Below are positions 56,798 through 64,000 of a DNA stretch of 64,000 nt, in pieces. Under the pieces are notes generated by a model. That model did not search any database. It was not told where the DNA came from and saw only the letters and a list, made by a program, of their open reading frames with translations. The stretch covers positions 3,596,001-3,660,000 of the forward strand of contig NC_092410.1 of the NCBI RefSeq assembly GCF_009017415.1, in the 5' to 3' direction. Positions within the stretch are counted from its first letter, which is position 1, and each line of letters begins with the position of its first letter. Source of the stretch: Aspergillus flavus. Its lineage: Eukaryota > Ascomycota > Eurotiomycetes > Eurotiales > Aspergillaceae. Made by a program: the position numbers and the translations under genes.

Positions 56798-57865
56798 TCA
56801 AGTATTATTAAAGTGAATAGTCGCCGCAGCTTCAGTTGTGACCCGCAGACTCAAAAGATCAGGACGAGAGTAATGTCCCACAATGTCCAGGTTCTGCTTC
56901 GCCTTGATCCGATCTTTCAGATCAATATCCGCATACACGATGGCCTCCTCTCCAGGATCCAATGGTTCTGTTAACGGCGCTCCATCAGGACCAAATATCA
57001 CCGTAAAGCCTCCACCAGGAAGCTTCATCCAGTCAAAGTCCGGCAACTTGGACCTGACCTTTCCCTCCGGTGTCTGTATTTGAGTGCAAACAAGGACAAA
57101 GCAAGCACCTTCCATTGCCATAACCTGACTGAAACGGCTGCTTGCTTCGTCAGAAGCATGGTATGTCCAAGACGGAACGTTCCACAAGCAAGGCCAGCTT
57201 GCGACATGGATGTCGACGTTTTGAGCATACTCGTAATATCGTAGAAGTGGTTGGGTATGCTCCCAACAGTTGAGCCCCCCAATGTTTCCAAAAGCACTGG
57301 GGGCTACCGTCTTAAGAGAGTCTGCTTGCCCGTCTCCCCAATAGCTTCTCTCGACATGAGTCGGCTTGATCTTCCGTCGGTGGTGGACGATAGTACCAGT
57401 AGGATCGATAAATGACTGGATGATCTATTATTAGAAGGCATGAGCAGGAAGAATAATCCGTGGTAAGTATACCTGAGCAATGTACAATGATCCTCGGTAC
57501 CGTTCACTATACCCTAGAACGATGAATACACCCGCTTCGCGCACGGCAATTTTGATGCGTTCCATCTCCTCCGATTCCCTTTCCATGGAGTTCTCGAAGT
57601 ACTCGTTCATGAAGGAAACATTCTCAATAGCCGAGTTAGTCCAGATACTCCTTATCCGTAGTTAATCAACAGGGCGCACTTCTATGGAAGCTTGTTTCAT
57701 TACTCACCATGGATAACCAGGGATGAATACCTCGGGGAAACCGACCACCTTGGCGCCGTTTTTGGCAGCGTCCTTGATCAGTGAGATGACCTTGGAAACC
57801 CCGCCTTGTAGGTCATTCCAGACAGGCTCAGCTTGAACCGCAGCAACCTTGACCTTAGAAGTCAT
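56798..57865 (-). CDS. Nitrilase (aliphatic/aryl nitrilase or cyanide hydratase branch)
   Basis: Three exons on the minus strand (57865-57708, 57650-57473, 57424-56798) give 320 residues; introns are 57 nt (GTGAGT) and 48 nt (GTATAC). The catalytic triad is intact: Glu45 in [11 protein letters not shown], Lys130 in [11 protein letters not shown], and Cys165 in [16 protein letters not shown]-terminal [15 protein letters not shown] and the VASWPCLW segment are typical of branch 1 nitrilases, which hydrolyse nitriles to acids and ammonia (or cyanide to formamide in the hydratase subgroup); the substrate cannot be told. They assemble into cytosolic helical filaments. The stop lies 16 nt from the stop of the P450 relic, so the two 3' ends are abutting. 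No sign of decay. Confidence 0.93.
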
Positions 57866-58917
57866 TATGTAGCGGTGAAAGTAGTCTTCTGTTTAAACAA
57901 AGATAAGGCTTTGAGTGAAGATGACAGGGAAGTGAAAGCAAGCTTAAAGTCAGGCGATATGATCATTTAATGTTTGAAGATGCAAGTTCAATCTCACTGC
58001 GGGGTTACATCTCGGTGGGATATCATGCAATAATGACAGGATCCCTGCAGGTAGTATGCATGTCCCCACGAATCAGTCCCTCTGCGATGGATTCGGAAAT
58101 TTTCATCATTCCAGGGTTAGAAAACAGATGGTTTGCCAACCAAATGAGTAGTTAAATTCTGCTTGACACCGTCCTCTATCCAGCCTTCCCTACTAATAGC
58201 TTATTGATCACCCTCACGTCATGTCTGAAGAAGTTTAACCTTAAACTGCCATTTGACTCCGTAGCGATCATATGAGATATCTGCTGCAGAGTCAATAATG
58301 ATCTGTAAAAGGATTTTGGCTCATAATGTATCTTAAGTATTTCTGTCTCTAATTCGATCTTTATAGCTTTAACGCATAGATATTGAGTGTATGCTTTTTC
58401 GCGTCAACCGGTACCAAGGGCTTGTAGCAGTCATGTGAGCAGGAACTGATATCATTCTTCTCGAGATTCCATCTACAGTAAGCAGTGTCCACATCACATC
58501 AAGAAGACTGCGCATTGTAGCCATGGGCTCAAATAAAATAGCATCGAAATCTCCTAATGCAATGGACAAATCAACACTCATTCGACCACAGCCCCGAAGG
58601 AAGCGGGGCATTTAAGCGATGGTCTCTGGGCGCCAACCCAGTCGGGAATTATCGTCTTGGTTAACCTTGGCGAGTCAAGCGAAACGATGAGGATACGGGA
58701 TATCACCCGGCTTGGCGCCTCGTTTAACAGGATGGATATGTTGCCAATGCTTGGGGTGAATCAATGCGATCGAAATGATATCAAATATATCAACCTGGAA
58801 AGCTACGTCAATTTAGCGGTTGTTATATTACCCCTACTCTCTCCCTCCTTAAGAGCCTCTCGAAGCTCGGGATGAACTGTCGAGTGATCGAATTTTGTTG
58901 TCTCCTTTCAGGCGACA
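57866..58917. other. Divergent intergenic region
   Basis: About 1 kb shared by the promoters of the nitrilase and the ABC transporter. ORFs at 58369-58611 (minus) and 58657-58875 (plus) have no recognisable motif. Confidence 0.5.
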
Positions 58918-61900
58918 ATGGCGAACTTGAAGCTCTTCTTTAGGCAAATTTGGACGCTAACTCTGAAAAATCTCCTGCTCGTTCTCGTTCGTCCGGTTTT
59001 TACAACCGTTCTCAGGGCTCTCGTTTTACCAGTAATTTTTACCGCGTTCATGTGAGTTATCCCACCTCTATGAAAACATAGTAAAACTAGCAGGTCTAAT
59101 AGGGATTAGATCGTATGCGCGAAACCTATTTATTGAACCAGCTACTTATGGTATTGGCAATCCAGCCCCTTTACAGCCTTTATCAGAAACTCTACATGCT
59201 ATAACTGGTGGACGAGATAAGCTGGTGTTCGTTCATAATGACTTCGTTGGCGGCCCTATTGAGAAGGTGATAAACACAGTCGCAGATTCCATACAACTTA
59301 ATCAAGATCAAGTACGCTCGCACCTGTTGTCGTCTGAAAGTGAGCTACAGGAGTTATGTCGAACTTCCCTCAGTGGCGTATCCACATGTATAGCAGCTGC
59401 GGTGTTTTATTCATCTCCAACGGAAGGCCCATATGGGATATGGAATTATTCGATCAGAACGGATGCCGCCCTAGGAGCGGGTATCCATGTTGATAGTCAT
59501 AAAAATGACCAGGAAATCTATCTCCTTCCCTTTCAACACTCCATTGACCGAGCCATAGCTCAGGCTAATGGATCTACCGATCAGAATGCTCTACCTGACG
59601 AGGTAATACCATTCCATTATGGGATTGCTTACCCCAACCACCTTAGGTTTGACTGACAAGCCTATAGATCATGGAGTATCCATTTACATCGTTAACCCAG
59701 GAGGAGCGTCGAGACGAAATCCGGGTCAACTATATGGGTGCGATTATCAATATCATGGCCATTGCCATTTTTATCGGCATCGTTGGGGTTACCTACCAGT
59801 TAACCGGCTTAATTGCGATGGAACGTGAACTTGGAATGAGTCAGCTGATAGACTGTATGATGCCAAATGAATCCAGATGGCAATCACAAGCAGCCCGGTT
59901 TATCGCAGCTCACTTAGCACTGGACTTCGTATATGGCATAGGGTGGATTATCATGGGCGCCATCTTGAAATACGGAATCTATAGCAGAACATCCGCAGGA
60001 ATTACTATAGTCTACAACATCCTGGCTGGGCTCGCTTTGTCGTCCTTTTCCATCTTTGGGGCATCTTTCTTCAAGAGGGCACAGCTCAGTGGTATCTCTG
60101 TCGTTATAGGTTGTTTGCTCCTCGGTGTCATAGCCCAGATGGTTCCAGCGAGGACCAATGGTGCCGTTGCCATACTTGGTCTTATATTCCCACCAATGAA
60201 CTGTGTCTACTTTTACGTATTCATGGCTCGATGGGAAAGACAAGACCAACCTACTGATCTTGTGCATGCAGCCCCTGACAACCCTTGGTCACTTCCTGGT
60301 GTCGTCCTGTGGATACTCCTTATCATCCAAATACTCGTGTATCCGGTGCTTGCGGCTATAGTGGAGCGCATACTTTACAGTACGGCATCCAAGGGCCGGA
60401 AGGCTACAAGCTCTAATGCCTCGACAACTGCACTTAGCTTACAAGGTTTCACGAAATCCTACACACCCGGATGGTTTTATAGAAATATAGCTACACGCTT
60501 TGGTAGTACCCGTCAGCCTGTTCTCGCAGTGAATAGCTTGAGCATGGATGTTAAAAAAGGACAAATCATGGTTCTTCTCGGAGCCAATGGATCAGGCAAA
60601 TCTACTACCTTAGATGCCATCGCTGGCCTAACAAAAATCTCCGCTGGGGAAATTAACATAGACTATGGAGCAGAAGGCGGCAGGTTTGGTCTCTGTCCGC
60701 AGAAAAATGTGCTTTGGGATACTCTGACCGTTAAAGAACATGTCAGCATCTTCAACAGGCTCAAGGCCATTAAAAGCGTTGATACTGAGCACCAACTGTT
60801 AGGGCTTTTACATGATTGTGACCTTGATAAGAAAATCAATTCATATACGAGAACACTTTCCGGTGGACAAAAGCGAAAGGTTCAATTAGCAATGATGTTC
60901 ACGGGTGCTTCCTCCGTCTGCTGTGTGGACGAGGTCTCATCTGGTCTTGACCCAATCTCGCGAAGAAAAATATGGGATATCCTTTTAGCTGAGAGAGGCT
61001 CCCGCACTATATTGTTGACCACACACTTTCTAGATGAAGCGGACCTTCTGGCCGATCACATTGCCATTCTCTCCAAGGGTGTGCTCAAGGCACAGGGGTC
61101 GAGCGTGGAATTGAAGCATCGGCTAGGCTCAGGATATCGTATCCATGTTTTGAACATGCCGGGGACAGCATTAGGCCATATGTTCAACGATATCCCCCAA
61201 GAAACTCACTTCGAAGAAACAGTTTATACTGTTCAGACTTCTGCAGAAGCTGCCTCTTTAATTTCAAGGCTTGAACAAGAGGGTGTCACGGAATACCGCG
61301 TAAGCGGGCCTACGATTGAAGATGTTTTTCTGAAGGTGGCTGGAGAGCTGGACTCCCAGAAGGCCCAGGACACTGTTGTGGGAAATGCCCAAGCTGAAAC
61401 ACAGCCTCCTGAAAAGCAAGGCAAGGAAGACGTACATCAAGGATTGCAACTCCTTACTGGTCAACGGATCAGTATGGCCCTCCAGGCGTGGTATCTCTTC
61501 CGTAAAAGAGCCACCATCCTACGCCGCAATCCTCTTCCGTACCTCGCAGCCTTGCTTATCCCTGTCATTGCAGCTGGCCTAGTTACACTCTTCCTAAAAG
61601 ATGTTACATTAGCAGGCTGTAGTGTGGGAAGCACAACGAGGACGCCAAAGGCTCAATCCCTACAGTTGCTGGACGATTTTCAGATCGTACTCGGCCCCTC
61701 TAGCAGGGTCTCAAATGCCACGTTGGAGAGCTTTGTTAGCTCATTATCTGGCTCTGGAGAAGCTATAACAGGGACACCCAAATCTTACTTCCATGTGGTT
61801 GACAGCCTCTCTGAATTCGAAGATTATATCAAATATAACTTTCATAATGTCACCCCGGGAGGATTTTACCTTGGAGATGCATCATCTAGTCCTACCCTTG

Positions 61901-63876
61901 CCTGGAAAGGCGACAACAGTGATTTCCCTCTCGCTGCTGTCATACAAAACATCTTCCACCGTTTACTTATCGACATGCCTATCAATCTCCAATTTCAGTA
62001 TTTTGGCATTCCTTTGCAGCCCAACGCCGGTAAAATTCTCCAGCTTATTATCTACTTTGGTCTAGCTATGTCGGTCTACCCGGCTCTCTTCGCCCTGTAT
62101 CCGACCGTGGAGCGACTGAGGAATGTCAGAGCGCTGCACTTCAGCAATGGTGTCAGGGGCGCGTCCCTTTGGCTTGCATACGTCGGATTTGACTTCAGCA
62201 TTGTCGTTATTTCCAGTGTTCTCGCCATCATCATCTTCAGAGCCGTATCTGATGTCTGGTATAATCCAGGATACCTTTTTGTTGTCTTCTTCTTATATGG
62301 ACTGTGTTCCACTTTGCTGGCATACTTAGTCTCCCTGTTCTCAAGATCCCAACTTGCAGCCTTTGCATTCGCGACCGGCAGTCAGTGCGTCCTGTTCCTT
62401 ATATATCTCATCGCCTACATGTGTATTCAGACCTACACGCCCACGGACAAAACGGAGTCTTATATCGACATCGCTCATTTCACGATCGGTCTAATCTCAC
62501 CTTCAGGGAACCTCCTTCGTGCTTTGTTCGTGTCTTTAAATGTATTCTCCATACTATGTCGGGGAGGCGAAATTGCCTCTTACCCAGGAGAGGTTACCCT
62601 CTACGGCGGGCCCATTCTTTACCTCGTTGTCCAGTCTTTCGCTCTTTTTGGGTTACTCCTATGGTTCGACGGGGGCTCCGTACTCTCCCTACTACGTGCC
62701 AAATCCAAGCCCAACGATGAGGAAGAGAAATCAACATTAGATAAGGACCTTAATCCCGAGAATCCACAGTCCCCAAGTTCAGGCCCAGACAACGGCCTCC
62801 GCGTCGTCCATCTCACAAAAACATTCCACAAATTCACCGCAGTCGAAGACATCACCTTCAGCGTCAACAAAGGCGAAGTATTCGCCCTTCTTGGCCCCAA
62901 CGGCGCCGGCAAAACAACAACCATCTCCCTCATCCGAGGAGACACCCCACCATCCCGAAACGGAGGCGACATATTCGTCGACAATATCTCCGTCCTACTT
63001 CACCGTGCCTCCGCCCGATCCCACCTCGGCGTCTGTCCCCAGTTCGACGCAATGGACCAAATGACCGTCCTAGAACATCTCACCTTCTACGCCCGCATAC
63101 GTGGCGTCCCCGATGTCCCCCACAATGTCAATGAAGTCATGCGAGCCGTCGGTTTAACACCCTTCAAACACCGCATGGCGCTCACCCTATCCGGTGGAAA
63201 TAAACGCAAGCTGTCACTCGGTATCGCATTAATGGGTAACCCTACCGTTCTACTTCTCGATGAGCCATCGTCCGGTATGGACGCCGCGTCTAAACGAGTC
63301 ATGTGGAAGACCCTCGCTGCTGTTGCTTCTGGACGTTCGATCGTCCTCACCACTCATTCTATGGAGGAGGCCGATGCCCTCGCTCATCGGGCCGGTATCA
63401 TGGCGAAACGCATGCTGGCTCTTGGTACCACGAACTCCCTTCGCTCGGACTACGGGAATAGATACCATGTTCACTTGGTACATAGCCTGGCTCCACATAC
63501 GAGTGAAGAGGATATGCACCGGATCCGTACTTGGGTTAGTCGCAATTTCCTCGGTGCTGTTATTGAAGAGAAGACGTATCATGGTCAACTTCGTTTTACG
63601 GTGCCCGCTACTGGGTCGGATTCGATAGAGTACGATGGTTATGATGATATTACGCCGCGGTCTGAGACCGATTTGGATATCATTAAAGGAGGAAAGGATA
63701 TTGGTAATAATAGCATTGTTAAGCTCTTTTCGCATCTTGAGGAGAGTAAGGAGGAGCTTGGAGTTCAGTTTTATTCTGTTAGTCAGACGACGCTGGATCA
63801 GGTGTTTTTGACTATTGTTGGGCGGCATAATATTGCCGAGGAGGGTTCTGGTCAAATATCTGAGTCAAAGGAATAG
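58918..63876 (+). CDS. ABCA-type full-length ABC transporter
   Basis: Three exons (58918-59051, 59110-59602, 59668-63876) give 1611 residues; introns are 58 nt (GTGAGT) and 65 nt (GTAATA). The order is TMD1-NBD1-TMD2-NBD2, with a long extracellular loop after the first helix as in the ABCA family. NBD1 has Walker A GANGSGKST (about 514), signature LSGGQKRK (about 606) and Walker B VCCVDEVSSGLDP, where a Cys replaces the usual hydrophobic residue before Asp. NBD2 has Walker A GPNGAGKTT (about 1285), signature LSGGNKRK (about 1383) and Walker B VLLLDEPSSGMD. ABCA proteins move lipids or lipid-like compounds across membranes; in filamentous fungi their roles are poorly known. Both NBDs keep the catalytic Glu. 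The gene may export a product of the neighbouring locus; that is inference. Confidence 0.93.
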
Positions 63877-64000
63877 GTCTGGGTCTTTCTCTCTCTTTTC
63901 TTTCTTGTTAGATTCAGTTGTTTTATCTTCGTTGTTTATGTACGGGTGTATATATTGCCTTTTTCTGGGATTGTGTGACATTATTCGATTCTTAAATAGT
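63877..64000. other. 3' flank of the ABC transporter
   Basis: Pyrimidine- and T-rich sequence typical of a fungal 3' UTR, running to the window edge. Confidence 0.5.

Overview
The window looks like nuclear DNA of a filamentous ascomycete, most likely an Aspergillus or a close eurotialean relative. Genes carry short introns (about 48-85 nt) with GTAAGT/GTATGT-like donors and CTAAC/CTGAC-like branch sites. Intergenic DNA is long and AT-rich, and the gene set is typical: calcineurin A with a filamentous-fungal Ser/Pro linker, an Opi1/CCG-8 type regulator, a silencing RNA-dependent RNA polymerase, Zn2Cys6 and Pth11/rhodopsin-like proteins. No sequence search was possible; family names rest on motifs and remembered homologues. 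Exon-intron models were built by hand and checked for an overall open frame, so start codons and weak splice sites are predictions.

Region 1 (1-20 kb) is mostly housekeeping: a monocarboxylate-type MFS transporter, a small conserved fungal protein, a PEBP-family protein, a lineage-specific protein, a catalytically doubtful alpha/beta hydrolase, an Mmc1-type mitochondrial membrane protein, calcineurin A (cnaA), a CVNH lectin-like remnant, a small coiled-coil-like protein, a pICln-like protein and a large single-pass membrane protein.

Region 2 (20-33 kb) holds a polyol/sorbose-type SDR with a strong promoter, two unassigned genes, the Opi1-like regulator and a Zn2Cys6 regulator. Region 3 (33-43 kb) holds a secreted orphan protein, a small two-exon orphan, a 1294-residue RdRP, a decayed copper amine oxidase and an NmrA/isoflavone-reductase-like protein with a repeated C-terminus. 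Region 4 (43-51 kb) holds long gene-poor DNA, an amino acid permease with an odd intron, a small protein and a rhodopsin-like membrane protein.

Region 5 (52-64 kb) is the most unusual part. A BAHD-like acyltransferase is broken by two in-frame stops. Next come an intact EXPERA/emopamil-binding-protein-like membrane protein, a cytochrome P450 that lacks its haem-binding half, an intact nitrilase ending 16 nt from the P450 stop, and an intact full-length ABCA-type transporter. This looks like a partly dismantled specialised-metabolism or detoxification locus; that reading is inference.
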